Assembly: GCA_028824555.1 (NCBI GenBank)
Contig: JAPPDJ010000109.1
Coordinates: forward strand, 1 to 41,648
From: Gammaproteobacteria bacterium
GTDB taxonomy: Bacteria; Pseudomonadota; Gammaproteobacteria; Pseudomonadales; Azotimanducaceae
Direction of reading: 5' to 3'
Length of the DNA stretch: 41,648 nucleotides
In this document: piece by piece, positions 1-11,762 of the stretch
Layout: the number at the start of each line of letters is the position of its first letter
Numbering within the stretch: position 1 is the stretch's first letter
Program-made: the position numbers and the translations under genes
The notes under the pieces: generated by a model
Seen by the model: only the letters and a program-made list of their open reading frames with translations
Told to the model about the DNA's origin: nothing
Databases searched by the model: none

Positions 1-130
1 GCTCGTACCAGCGGTCCAGCAGCAGCGCCGCCAGCTGTCGGTAGTCTTCGGGCGCGGTCGGGTCCAGGGCCCGCCAGGTGGAGCGAGCCTCCAGCGACGA
101 CGCGATCCCGGCGAGTTCCGCGAGCCGCAT
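1..130 (-). CDS. Start of an unidentified gene, cut by the window edge
   Basis: An open frame runs leftward from an ATG at 130-128 off the window end, giving 43 residues that begin MRLAELAGIASSLEA and end near LLLDRWYE. The composition (Leu/Ala-rich, probably helical) looks like real protein, and codon use matches the neighbours. An AGAGGAG sequence lies 3 nt upstream of the ATG and is supplied by the first unit of the 45-bp tandem repeat. The gene lies downstream of glpK on the same strand, so it may be read from the same transcript. The fragment is too short for me to recognise a family, and I do not assign a function. The true start could lie elsewhere if the upstream repeat is translated. 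Confidence 0.5.
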   Translation of the reverse strand, partial: MRLAELAGIASSLEARSTWRALDPTAPEDYRQLAALLLDRWYE

Positions 131-303
131 GGGCTCCTCTAGCGAGGGGCGGCCCCTCGCGCTCCCCTGCGCTGAGGGCTCCTCTAGCGAGGGGCGGCCC
201 CTCGCGCTCCCCTGCGCTGAGGGCTCCTCATGCGAGGGGAAGCCCCTCGCGCTCCCCCGCGCTGAGGGCTCCTCATGCGAGGGGAAGCCCCTCCCGCTCG
301 CGT
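131..303. repeat. Tandem 45-bp repeat, about four units
   Basis: Units at 131-175, 176-220, 221-265 and a shorter fourth at 266-303 share the pattern gggctcctc...gcgctga. Units 1 and 2 are identical. Units 3 and 4 share a variant (tgcgaggggaag in place of agcgaggggcgg). Each unit holds a self-complementary core, GCGAGGGG-x-CCCCTCGC, able to form a hairpin of about 8-9 bp. The period is a multiple of three, so both strands stay open across it, but the predicted peptide is low complexity and I do not call it coding. The repeat lies between glpK and the next minus-strand gene. Confidence 0.85.
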
Positions 304-310
304 GACCTTG

Positions 311-350
311 CGGGCGCGTTGGAAGTTCCGCTGGCGCGGACTTTCTGCGC
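311..350 (+). repeat. Dispersed palindromic repeat, family 1, copy A
   Basis: The element begins cgggcgcgttggaagttccg and continues with the inverted half gcggactttc. It is one of five copies in the window (also near 7636, 14967, 18224 and 36216). The shared core is a G(C/A)AGTTC(C/G)GC arm and its inverse, preceded by a CGGGCGCGTTGG leader. The inverted halves can form a stem of about 10 bp with one mismatch here. It lies just past the end of glpK. Confidence 0.7.
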
Positions 351-393
351 CCCAGCGCTGAAGGGGCCTCCTTCTTCGCGCCGCCCCGCGATT

Positions 394-1869
394 TCAAGCG
401 ATTGCCTTGCGGACGGCGGCTTGCCATTGGTCTTGCCAGGCCTTGCGTTGGCGGGCATCCGCTTGCGGTATGAAGCTCCGCACAGACTGCGTGGCGTCGG
501 CGTGTGCTTCAAGGCCGGAGATCAACCCGGCGCCGACCAGCGCGAGGTGGCCTGCCCCCGCCACGGTGGTCTCGATGTTCATCGGTCGCCGCACCTCGTG
601 GGCGGTGATGTCGGCGAGAAACTCGCAGAACCAGTCGTTGACCACCATGCCGCCATCAACGTGCAGATCGTGGATGCCGACGCCTTCCGTCGCCATCGCG
701 GCAAGAAGGTCGGCAACCTGAAAGGCGATGCCCTTGAGCGTCGCCGTGACGATCTGGTCGGGGCCGGTGTCCAGCGTCAGGCCCGTCACCAGTCCGCGAG
801 CGTCTGGGTGCCAATGCGGTGCCCCGAGGCCCGTGAACGCGGGCACGACCACCACGCCGTTCGTGTCGCCGCCAATGCGACGGGCGGCGTCCTCGGTCTC
901 GGCGGCGCTGGCGATCAGGCCGAGCCGGTCCCGCAGCCATTTCACCGCGACGCCGGCATTGAATACGCTGCCTTCGAGTGCGTAGGCGCTCGTGCCGCTC
1001 AGGCGACTGGCTACCGTAGTCAAGAGCTTCGAGGTGGCATGGACAGGCGTCGTTCCTGTGTGCGCGAGCAGGAAGCAGCCGGTGCCGAAAGTGCATTTGG
1101 CCTCTCCTGCGCGCGTGCAGCCTTGTCCGGCGAGGGCGGCTTGCTGGTCGCCCGCCACGGCGCGAATGGGGATGGCGGCGCCAAACCATTCAGGGTCCGC
1201 GACGCCGAAGTCGTCCACCGTGTCGGCGAGGCTTGGCAGCAGGGGCCTTGGAATGTCGAGATGGTCGGCGAGCGTCTCGCTCCACTCGTGCCGCTCGAGG
1301 TCGTAGAGCATGGTGCGTGAGGCGTTGGTGGCGTCGGTGACATGGCTGCGACCGCCGGTGAGGCGGGAGATAAGAAAGGTGTCCACCGTGCCGAAACGCA
1401 GTTCGTTCGCCTCGGCACGCCGGCGCATGCTGCCGCTACCTAGCATTCGCGCCAGCTTGGTGGCTGAGAAGTAGGGGTCAACCACCAATCCCGTGGTGGC
1501 GCGGATCTCGGCTTCCATGCCGTCGGCGACGATGCGGCGACAGTCCTCGGCGGTGCGACGGTCCTGCCAGACGATGGCGGGGCACACCGAGCGACCGCCT
1601 TCGGCCTCCCATAGCAGCGTGGTCTCGCGCTGATTGGCGATGCCGATGGCGTCGATCCGGCGCGCATCGACGCCGGCATCCGCAATCGCCCCACGACCGG
1701 CGGCGAGGGTCGTCTGCCAGATGGCTTCCGGGTCCTGCTCCACCCAGCCGGGCTGCGGATAGGAAGCGTCCAAGGCATGCTGCGAACTGCCGATGGCACG
1801 ACCTTGCGCGTCGAACACGACGGCGCGCGAGCTCGATGTGCCCTGATCGATGGCAAGCACGTAGGCCAT
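394..1869 (-). CDS. glpK: Glycerol kinase
   Basis: ATP-dependent phosphorylation of glycerol to sn-glycerol 3-phosphate in the cytoplasm, the entry step of glycerol use. The protein (491 aa from the ATG at 1869) starts MAYVLAIDQGTSSSRAVVFD, the FGGY-kinase phosphate-binding signature. It also carries NQRETTLLW, a GDQQAALAGQ segment holding the catalytic Asp, and DGGMVVNDWFCEFLADI near the C-terminus. The length matches the family (about 500). The frame stays open to an ATG at 1905, which would add 12 Gly-rich residues; I prefer 1869 because the conserved domain begins there. No glycerol facilitator or glycerol-3-phosphate dehydrogenase is visible here, although the cut-off gene downstream could be related. 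Assignment is confident; the start is moderately so. Confidence 0.93.
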   Translation of the reverse strand: MAYVLAIDQGTSSSRAVVFDAQGRAIGSSQHALDASYPQPGWVEQDPEAIWQTTLAAGRGAIADAGVDARRIDAIGIANQRETTLLWEAEGGRSVCPAIVWQDRRTAEDCRRIVADGMEAEIRATTGLVVDPYFSATKLARMLGSGSMRRRAEANELRFGTVDTFLISRLTGGRSHVTDATNASRTMLYDLERHEWSETLADHLDIPRPLLPSLADTVDDFGVADPEWFGAAIPIRAVAGDQQAALAGQGCTRAGEAKCTFGTGCFLLAHTGTTPVHATSKLLTTVASRLSGTSAYALEGSVFNAGVAVKWLRDRLGLIASAAETEDAARRIGGDTNGVVVVPAFTGLGAPHWHPDARGLVTGLTLDTGPDQIVTATLKGIAFQVADLLAAMATEGVGIHDLHVDGGMVVNDWFCEFLADITAHEVRRPMNIETTVAGAGHLALVGAGLISGLEAHADATQSVRSFIPQADARQRKAWQDQWQAAVRKAIA

Positions 1870-2038
1870 GCCGTTTCCAAACCCTGCCCCAAAGCCGCCG
1901 GACATTACCGCTCGACTGCGCCTCGTTCAAGCCACCGCAAGCCAGGCGCGCAAGGCCCGTGGGTGGCCTCCGAACCGGCCGCAAAGTTGCTGACGGCATA
2001 TCCACTGCAAAGCCACAGATTAAGCACGGCTTGCCGGC

Positions 2039-2067
2039 TTGTAATGCACCCCAAACCGCAGTATGTT
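2039..2067 (+). promoter_or_regulatory. Candidate sigma70-type promoter for nrdA
   Basis: TTGTAA (2039-2044) and TATGTT (2062-2067) are separated by 17 bp, matching the -35 and -10 consensus at 4 of 6 positions each. The first NrdR-like box covers the -10 region. Transcription from here would leave a leader of about 270 nt before the nrdA ATG. A second, weaker possibility is TTGGCG (2268-2273) with GATACT (2293-2298) at 19-bp spacing, which would lie across the LexA-type palindrome. Both are predictions by eye. Confidence 0.4.
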
Positions 2068-2103
2068 GGGGTTTGGATGCCGCGAAAGCCCCATATCTTG
2101 TGT
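2056..2103 (+). promoter_or_regulatory. Tandem NrdR-like boxes
   Basis: NrdR, the ATP/dATP-sensing repressor of ribonucleotide reductase genes, binds paired 16-bp boxes of form acaCwATATATwGtgt whose centres are three helical turns (31-32 bp) apart. Box 1 (2056-2071, ccgcagtatgttgggg) matches 10 of 16 positions. Box 2 (2088-2103, gccccatatcttgtgt) matches 12 of 16. Their starts are exactly 32 bp apart. Box 1 overlaps the candidate -10. The correct spacing and the location upstream of nrdA support the call; neither box is a perfect match. Confidence 0.5.
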
Positions 2104-2290
2104 CTCGGGCTTTTCGGGAAGGAGCGGGGCGGCGGCGGGGAGCCCTCGACTGGCGGGGCCTTTCAGCCGCATGACGCGGAGGAACTGATCGGAGTCCCGT
2201 CGGGGTTTGGGCGCAAGTTGGGGAGAGGGCGGTCTAGCCGGAGGAAATCCATCATTTCGTTCGTCGGTTGGCGCGCCATCGTTTTTTCAT

Positions 2291-2318
2291 GGGATACTGT
2301 ACGCATGGACAGTATCCC
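2291..2318. promoter_or_regulatory. LexA-type SOS box upstream of nrdA
   Basis: GGGATACTGT (2291-2300) and ACAGTATCCC (2309-2318) form a perfect 10-bp inverted repeat around an 8-bp spacer. Its core is TACTGT-N8-ACAGTA, matching the gammaproteobacterial LexA consensus (CTGT-N8-ACAG with TA flanks) in the conserved half-sites. The right arm ends 28 bp before the nrdA ATG, a typical operator position. This implies induction of the nrd operon on DNA damage. Symmetry and half-sites are seen directly; regulation is inferred. Confidence 0.75.
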
Positions 2319-2346
2319 GGCTAGAAGAGGTCTTTGAGGGCAGCCT

Positions 2347-6362
<4,016 letters not shown>

Positions 6363-6366
<4 letters not shown>

Positions 6367-7328
6367 AGGGGCTCCAGGGCCAGCCAAGCGCTAGCGACGA
6401 CAGAGCGCCGGCAAAGCCGGGCCCAGGCCGCAAGCTGGCCCTGTCGGCGACCATCGGCCCCGGTCCGAAGCTGTGCCAGCATGGCCTTGCGCTCGTCAAT
6501 CATGGCGACTGCCTCGACGTGATGCGCCGGATGCCGGCGGATTTCGTGGACTTGATCGTCACCTCGCCGCCCTATGCCGACGCGCGCGCCCACACCTACG
6601 GCGGTATTCGACCGGACGAGTATGTGCCGTGGTTCGTCGAGCGGGCGGTGGAGATGCACCGCGTGCTGAAACCTACCGGCTCCTTCGTGCTGAACATCAA
6701 GGAGAAGGCGGTGGACGGCGAGCGCCACACCTATGTGCTCGAACTCATCCTCGCGCTCAAGCGCGAGGTGGGCTTTCGCTGGGTGGAGGAATACATCTGG
6801 CACAAGACCACCTCGGCGCCGGGCAAGTGGAAGTACCGCTTCCGAGACGCATGGGAGCGGCTGTTGCACTTCAGCAAGTCGGACGACGTGAAGATGAACC
6901 AGCAGGACGTGCGGGTGCCGGTGGGCGACTGGACCCGCACCCGGCTGCGCAACATGAGCGCAAACGACCGCGTGCGGCGTGAATCGGGCACGCGCTCGCA
7001 GGTGGGGCGTCGCATCTCTGCGTGGACGGACCGCAAGCTGGTCTATCCCTCGAACGTGCTGCATCGCCCGCCGGTGTGCCACAACACGGGCCACAGCGCC
7101 GCCTTCCCGGAATGGATGCCGGAGTTCTTCATTCGGCTGTTCACGGACCAAGGCGACGTAGTGCTGGACCCATTCCTCGGCAGCGGCACCACCTTCCGCG
7201 TTGCCCAAGCGCTTGGCCGCCATGCCGTGGGCATCGACCTCGACCGCGATTGCCTCGATCGCTTCCTCGCAACCATTGAGGACGAATTCGTCACCGGCGA
7301 GCCGCTCAGCGCCGCCAACATCCACTGA
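6363..7328 (+). CDS. DNA methyltransferase (TSPPY type, beta-group order), no restriction partner
   Basis: Predicted S-adenosylmethionine-dependent N4-cytosine or N6-adenine DNA methyltransferase (321 aa). Catalytic motif IV TSPPY is at residues 67-71, preceded by NHGDCLDVMRRMP. Motif I DPFLGSGT is at 269-276 near the C-terminus, followed by GIDLDRDCLDRF. Catalytic motif first and AdoMet-binding motif last is the beta-group order. The SPPY form is common among N4-cytosine enzymes but does not settle the base. The GTG start at 6363 overlaps the nrdA stop (GTGA), suggesting translational coupling. The first 35 or so residues are Pro/Ala/Gly-rich, so the true start could be slightly further in. 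nrdB starts 24 bp after its stop. No restriction endonuclease gene is nearby, so it is probably a solitary methyltransferase. Target sequence cannot be read from the gene. Confidence 0.88.
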
Positions 7329-7352
7329 CGCGACTGACTTGGGGAGAGCATC

Positions 7353-8708
7353 ATGCTGACCTGGGACGAATATCACGAAAGCGAGCCGACCATGCCCCCG
7401 CCGGCTCCGCCGCCCGCTCCGGAGACGGTGGAACCAGAGCCGGCGCTGGCGCGCGGTTCGGAAGCGCTCGAAATCGATGACACCGAGCTCGTTCCTCTGC
7501 CGCCCCGCGTCGCCGTGCCAGCACCGGACGCGCTGTCTCGGCCAGCCATGCCAGAACCGCCTGTGCCGCCAGTGGCTGCGCCGGCTCCCCAAGCCGCCAC
7601 CGAGGTGAAGCGGGGGGAAGCGGCCGAGTCCATGGGCAGAAGTTCCGCGCTAGCGGAACTTCCAACGCGCCCGGTAGGGCCCGAATCCACCGAGCGGGTG
7701 ACGGTGGATCAGAAGCAGATGATCAACTGCCGCGCCGACCTCAACCAGCTCGTGCCGTTCAAGTACGACTGGGCTTGGCAGAAATACCTCGACGGCTGCG
7801 CCAACCACTGGATGCCGCAGGAAGTGAACATGACGGCGGATGTGGCGCTGTGGCGGTCCGACGACGGCCTCACCTCGGACGAACGTCTCGTTGTCAAGCG
7901 CAGCCTGGGCTTTTTCTCCACCGCCGATTCGCTGGTGGCGAACAACCTCGTGCTCGCCATCTATCGGCTCATCACCAATCCGGAATGCCGTCAGTATCTG
8001 CTTCGCCAAGCGTTCGAGGAAGCCATTCACACCCACGCCTACCAGTACTGCATCGAGTCACTCGGCATGGACGAAGGCGAGATTTTCAACATGTACCACG
8101 AGGTGCCGGCGGTGGCCGACAAGGCCTCGTGGGCCATGAAGTACACGCGCGAACTGTCCGACCCCACATTCCGCACGGGCACGCCGGAGACGGATCGGGC
8201 GCTGCTCAAGAACCTGATCGCCTACTACTGCGTGCTTGAAGGCATTTTCTTCTATTGCGGCTTCACGCAGATCCTCTCCATGGGCCGCCGTAACAAGATG
8301 ACCGGCACCTCGGAGCAGTTCCAGTACATCCTTCGCGACGAATCCATGCACGTCAATTTCGGCATCGACGCCATCAACCAGATCAAGCTCGAGAACCCTG
8401 ATCTGTGGGACGAGGACATGCAATCCCTCGCCACGGAGATGATCGTCGAAGGCACCGAACTCGAAACCCGCTACGCCCGCGACACCATGCCCCGCGGCAT
8501 CCTTGGCATGAACGCCAACACCATGGAGGAGTACCTCCAGTTCATCGCCAACCGCCGCTTGGCCCAACTCGGCCTCCCGGAACGCTATCCCGGCGCCCGC
8601 AACCCCTTCCCCTGGATGTCGGAAATCATGGACCTCAAGAAGGAAAAGAACTTCTTCGAAACCCGCGTAACGGAATACCAAACCGGCGGTGCCCTGAGCT
8701 GGGATTGA
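7353..8708 (+). CDS. nrdB: Ribonucleoside-diphosphate reductase beta subunit
   Basis: Radical-generating small subunit of class I ribonucleotide reductase (451 aa), partner of NrdA. The di-iron ligands align as Asp192, Glu223, His226, Glu296, Glu330 and His333 (motifs [19 protein letters not shown] and [10 protein letters not shown]). The radical Tyr equivalent is Tyr230, so this is a tyrosyl-radical type rather than the Tyr-less Ic type. A clear ribosome site (GGGGAGAG) precedes the ATG at 7353. Residues 12 to about 110 form a Pro/Ala/Glu-rich extension not usual in NrdB, and residues 95-109 are encoded by a dispersed palindromic repeat. The catalytic domain starts near residue 115. It is third in the nrdA-methyltransferase-nrdB unit. 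Confidence 0.96.
   Translation: MLTWDEYHESEPTMPPPAPPPAPETVEPEPALARGSEALEIDDTELVPLPPRVAVPAPDALSRPAMPEPPVPPVAAPAPQAATEVKRGEAAESMGRSSALAELPTRPVGPESTERVTVDQKQMINCRADLNQLVPFKYDWAWQKYLDGCANHWMPQEVNMTADVALWRSDDGLTSDERLVVKRSLGFFSTADSLVANNLVLAIYRLITNPECRQYLLRQAFEEAIHTHAYQYCIESLGMDEGEIFNMYHEVPAVADKASWAMKYTRELSDPTFRTGTPETDRALLKNLIAYYCVLEGIFFYCGFTQILSMGRRNKMTGTSEQFQYILRDESMHVNFGIDAINQIKLENPDLWDEDMQSLATEMIVEGTELETRYARDTMPRGILGMNANTMEEYLQFIANRRLAQLGLPERYPGARNPFPWMSEIMDLKKEKNFFETRVTEYQTGGALSWD
7636..7680 (-). repeat. Dispersed repeat family 1, copy B, translated inside nrdB
   Basis: GAAGTTCCGC (7639-7648) and GCGGAACTTC (7653-7662) form a perfect 10-bp inverted repeat with a 4-nt loop, followed by the inverted leader ccaacgcgcccggtagggc. 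Read on the minus strand this matches copies A and C (leader CGGGCGCGTTGG, arm GAAGTTCCGC). It encodes NrdB residues 95-109 in frame, so the element appears to have been tolerated in the flexible linker. Confidence 0.75.
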
Positions 8709-8818
8709 CCCGCTTGCCGGGGCCGCGCGTCTATTCGGTCGAAAAGGTAGCTTGAGCAGGGGTCCTTAGGCGCGCATGGAGGGCAGGGCGCTGCCCGCAA
8801 GAGAGGCGAACGCTTGCC

Positions 8819-9907
8819 TCAATATCCCTCCGCCAGCAGCGGGAAGGCGGACATCACGTCGTAGGGACCCGGCAATGGCAGGGCCCGTTCCACCATGTCC
8901 GGCGAGAGATCGTCGATGTCTGCGATGCCCATGAGGCCCATGGTGAGCTTGATTTCAGTTTCGAGCAGCTCCAGCGCACGTACGACGCCGGGCGCACCCC
9001 GGGCGGCCATACCGAGGGCGAGGAGGCGGCCGGTGCCCACCGCGGTGGCGCCTAGGCAGAGGCCCTTCACCACGTCGGCGCCGCGCAGGAAGCCGCCGTC
9101 GACGATCACGGGGGCCCTGCCATCCACGGCCTCGACCACCTCCGGCAGCATGTCGATGCAACCCTTGGCGTGGTCGAGCTGGCGACCGCCGTGGTTGGAG
9201 ACATAGATGACGTCGACGCCTGCCTCGACGGCCCGGGCGGCATCGTCGGCGCGGGCGATGCCTTTGAGCACGAGCGGGATGTCGAAGTTCTCCTTGACGT
9301 GCGCCACCGTGTCCCAGTCCATGCGGGCCTGGGCGAAGAAATCGGCGTTGGCGTCCTGTTCGCGCGGATCGAGCAGAGAAATCCGCCCTGACCCAGGTAT
9401 GTAGCGCTTGTGGATGTCGCGCTCGCGACGGCTGTACAGCGCGGTGTCCACGGTGAGGCAGAAGGCATCGTAGCCGGCCTCGATGGTGCGGCCGATGACA
9501 TCGTCCATCCAGGCGCGGTCGCCGATGAGGTAGAGCTGGAAGATCTTGCTGCAGCCCGGCGTCTTGGCCACCGTCTCGAAATCCGGCAGCGCGGCGGAAC
9601 TCAGGATCATCGCCGTGCCAAACTCCGCCGCGGCTTCGGCCACAGAAACCCCGCCACCAACCTCGAATTGCTGCACGGAGCCGATGGGCGGCAGCACCAC
9701 CGGAATGCGCATGGGCGCGCCAAGCAGTTGCCGCTCGGTGCGGATTTCGGTGACGTTGTTCAATACCTTGGGGCGGAATGCCCATGACGAGAGGCTCAGC
9801 CGGTTGCGCACCACGGCGGCTTCGGAGTCCGCGCCGCCACGCAGGTAGTCCCAAAGGTTGTCGTTCAGGTTGCGCCGCGCCTGCTTGGCGATTTCCCCCA
9901 GCGTCAT
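8819..9907 (-). CDS. FMN-dependent alpha-hydroxy acid dehydrogenase (lactate/glycolate/mandelate type)
   Basis: Predicted TIM-barrel flavoprotein oxidising a 2-hydroxy acid to the 2-oxo acid. From the ATG at 9907 it has 362 aa, usual for the family. The catalytic base and substrate Arg lie in SNHGGRQLD (His239, Arg242). Other family motifs are WDYLRGGADSE (Tyr21), FQLYL, LTVDTALYSRRERDIHKRYIPG, and the FMN-phosphate region near VIVDGGFLRGADVVKGLCLGA. The usual LTVDTPxxGRRE segment is altered to LTVDTALYSRRE, so the substrate is uncertain. An in-frame TTG at 9922 is an alternative start. The gene stands alone on the minus strand, convergent with nrdB and divergent from the next flavoprotein. 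Confidence 0.88.
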   Translation of the reverse strand: MTLGEIAKQARRNLNDNLWDYLRGGADSEAAVVRNRLSLSSWAFRPKVLNNVTEIRTERQLLGAPMRIPVVLPPIGSVQQFEVGGGVSVAEAAAEFGTAMILSSAALPDFETVAKTPGCSKIFQLYLIGDRAWMDDVIGRTIEAGYDAFCLTVDTALYSRRERDIHKRYIPGSGRISLLDPREQDANADFFAQARMDWDTVAHVKENFDIPLVLKGIARADDAARAVEAGVDVIYVSNHGGRQLDHAKGCIDMLPEVVEAVDGRAPVIVDGGFLRGADVVKGLCLGATAVGTGRLLALGMAARGAPGVVRALELLETEIKLTMGLMGIADIDDLSPDMVERALPLPGPYDVMSAFPLLAEGY

Positions 9908-10108
9908 GAATTCTTCTTCCAAGGTGCCGTTCCCCTCTCGCGAATGCGGCGCGCATCATACCCGTGGTTCGGCTTTGCTCGCGCCCAACGCAAAGGAACC
10001 CATTGGGTAGGGCTCCCCTAAAGGGAACCGCCGCGGTCTGGGCACCCCTCTACGTCCCCGCCGCGAACAAGAGTGCGTTCGCTTGGGCGCGTGGGCGGCG
10101 GCGATACA

Positions 10109-11353
10109 ATGCGGATTGTTGTTGCGGCGAAGTGGGATGCAGGGTTGACCATCGTGATTGTCGGCGGCGGCCACGCTGCCGGTCAGGCGGCGGCGAGCCT
10201 CCGTCAGGAGGGCTACGACGAGACCATCGTCGTGGTCGGTGACGAGCCGCACCTGCCCTATCAGCGTCCGCCGCTCTCCAAGGAATACCTAGCTGGCGAG
10301 CAGGGGCTCGAACGCATCCATCTACGGCCGCAGAAGTTCTATGCCGATCGCGACATCGAGGTGCGTTCGGGCGTGCGGGTATCGGCAATCGACCGCGCCC
10401 GGAACACCGTGATTTGCGACGACGACACGACGCTGGCCTACGACCGCCTCCTGCTTGCCACGGGATCGCGTCCACGACGGCTGGACGTACCGGGGTGTGA
10501 CCTTGCCGGCGTCTGCCTGCTCCGCACCATTGCCGACGCCGACTCGATCCGCGACAAGCTCAAGGCCGGTGCCAAGCTCGTCATCGTTGGCGGCGGCTAC
10601 ATTGGCCTCGAAGTGGCATCCGTCGCGGTGCAGCATGGCTTGGACGTGACGGTCCTCGAAATGGAGGAGCGGATTCTGGCGCGGGTGACGACGCCGGCCA
10701 TGTCGGCGTTCTACCATCGCCTGCACACCGGCAAGGGCGTCACCATCCGAACCGGTGCCCGGGCGGCTGCGTTCGCCGGCAACGGCCGACTTGCCGAGGT
10801 GCGGTGCGACGACGGCACGTCGGTGCCAGCGGATTTGGCGGTCGTTGGCGTCGGCATCGTGCCCAATGTGGAACTCGCCGAAGAGGCGGGCCTCGCCTGC
10901 GACAACGGCATCGTCGTGGACGAACGCGCCGGCACCGCCGATGAGCGCATCTACGCTGCCGGCGACTGCACCAACCATCCCAACCCGCTCCTGGGCCGAC
11001 GCTTGCGCCTGGAATCCGTGCCCAACGCCATGGAGCAATCGCGGGTCGCCGCCGCGAACATGGCGGGCGGCGAGCGCACCTATGCCAGCGTGCCGTGGTT
11101 CTGGTCGGATCAATACGACCTCAAGCTGCAAATGGTGGGCTTCTCCACGGACGCCGAGCACGAAGTGGTGCGGGGCGACCCCGACGAGGAGGCGTTCGCC
11201 ACCTTCCACTTTCGTGGCGACACGCTGATCGCGGCGGATGCGGTGAACCGACCCCGCGAGTTCATGGTCGCGCGCCAGCTCGTGGGTCGAACGGTGGATG
11301 CTAGCCGGCTCGCGGACCCAACCACCGACTTGAAGTCGCTGCTTTCGGGCTAG
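10109..11353 (+). CDS. FAD/NAD(P)-dependent ferredoxin-reductase-type oxidoreductase
   Basis: Predicted NAD(P)H-dependent flavoprotein of the putidaredoxin/rhodocoxin reductase family, which passes electrons to a [2Fe-2S] ferredoxin, often for a P450 or dioxygenase. Two Rossmann motifs are visible: TIVIVGGGHAAGQAAASLR at the N-terminus for FAD and KLVIVGGGYIGLEVA mid-protein for the nicotinamide cofactor. IYAAGDC is the second FAD motif. PYQRPPLSKEYL and the PWFWSDQYDLKLQ segment are typical of this subgroup. The 414-aa length fits. The ATG at 10109 gives about 12 residues before the conserved strand; a TTG at 10145 is an equally plausible start. No ferredoxin or oxygenase lies beside it. The next gene, the CULT protein, begins 13 bp after its stop, so they are probably co-transcribed. 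Confidence 0.9.
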   Translation: MRIVVAAKWDAGLTIVIVGGGHAAGQAAASLRQEGYDETIVVVGDEPHLPYQRPPLSKEYLAGEQGLERIHLRPQKFYADRDIEVRSGVRVSAIDRARNTVICDDDTTLAYDRLLLATGSRPRRLDVPGCDLAGVCLLRTIADADSIRDKLKAGAKLVIVGGGYIGLEVASVAVQHGLDVTVLEMEERILARVTTPAMSAFYHRLHTGKGVTIRTGARAAAFAGNGRLAEVRCDDGTSVPADLAVVGVGIVPNVELAEEAGLACDNGIVVDERAGTADERIYAAGDCTNHPNPLLGRRLRLESVPNAMEQSRVAAANMAGGERTYASVPWFWSDQYDLKLQMVGFSTDAEHEVVRGDPDEEAFATFHFRGDTLIAADAVNRPREFMVARQLVGRTVDASRLADPTTDLKSLLSG

Positions 11354-11366
11354 CGGGGATTCACGG

Positions 11367-11762
11367 ATGCGGGCCAGTGCCGAATCGGACGTCGTGGATG
11401 CCGACGTCATGGACCCGAAGCTGAAGTCGATCCTGGAGGAAGACGAACGCACCGACGAGGGTTACATCTTCTGCGCCGCCTGCTCGCACGTCATCGGCCA
11501 TGTCAACGACCGCTTCGAGGTCAACGGCTCGTTCGAGCATCGCTTCGTCAATCCCTACGGTTTCGAGCACCACTTCGGCTGCCACCGCGAAGCGCACGGC
11601 TGCGCCATCGTCGGCGGCCCGCAGGCCGCCGACAGCTGGTTCCCAGGCTTTCGCTGGCGCCTCGCCGACTGCGGCGGCTGCGGCGTTCACATGGGATGGC
11701 TGTTCGAGCGCGACGACGCCCACTTCTTCGGCCTGATCCTGCATCGCATCCAAGCTGGGTGA
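11367..11762 (+). CDS. CULT-domain protein, bacterial cereblon-like ligand-binding protein
   Basis: A 131-aa single-domain protein matching the thalidomide-binding (CULT) domain of eukaryotic cereblon. Zinc cysteines are Cys36/Cys39 (FCAACSH) and Cys102/Cys105 (DCGGC). The three cage tryptophans are Trp91, Trp97 and Trp111 in DSWFPGFRW and HMGWLF. Their spacing (6 and 14 residues), and that of the second Cys pair after the middle Trp (+5, +8), is identical to human cereblon Trp380/386/400 and Cys391/394. The segment ends HFFGLILHRI, like the FWGL strand of cereblon. Stand-alone bacterial CULT proteins are known and bind cyclic imides or uracil-like ligands in vitro; the physiological role is unsettled. 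There is no Lon-like N-domain. A second ATG at 11409 would give a shorter protein that still contains the full domain. Confidence 0.9.
   Translation: MRASAESDVVDADVMDPKLKSILEEDERTDEGYIFCAACSHVIGHVNDRFEVNGSFEHRFVNPYGFEHHFGCHREAHGCAIVGGPQAADSWFPGFRWRLADCGGCGVHMGWLFERDDAHFFGLILHRIQAG

Noticed and set aside
131-303. CRISPR array
   Set aside because: The 45-bp units abut directly without unique spacers, so this is a simple tandem repeat.
319-1320. Long plus-strand open frame of 333 codons opposite glpK
   Set aside because: It is antisense to a clear glycerol kinase and shows no family pattern; long shadow frames are expected at this GC content.
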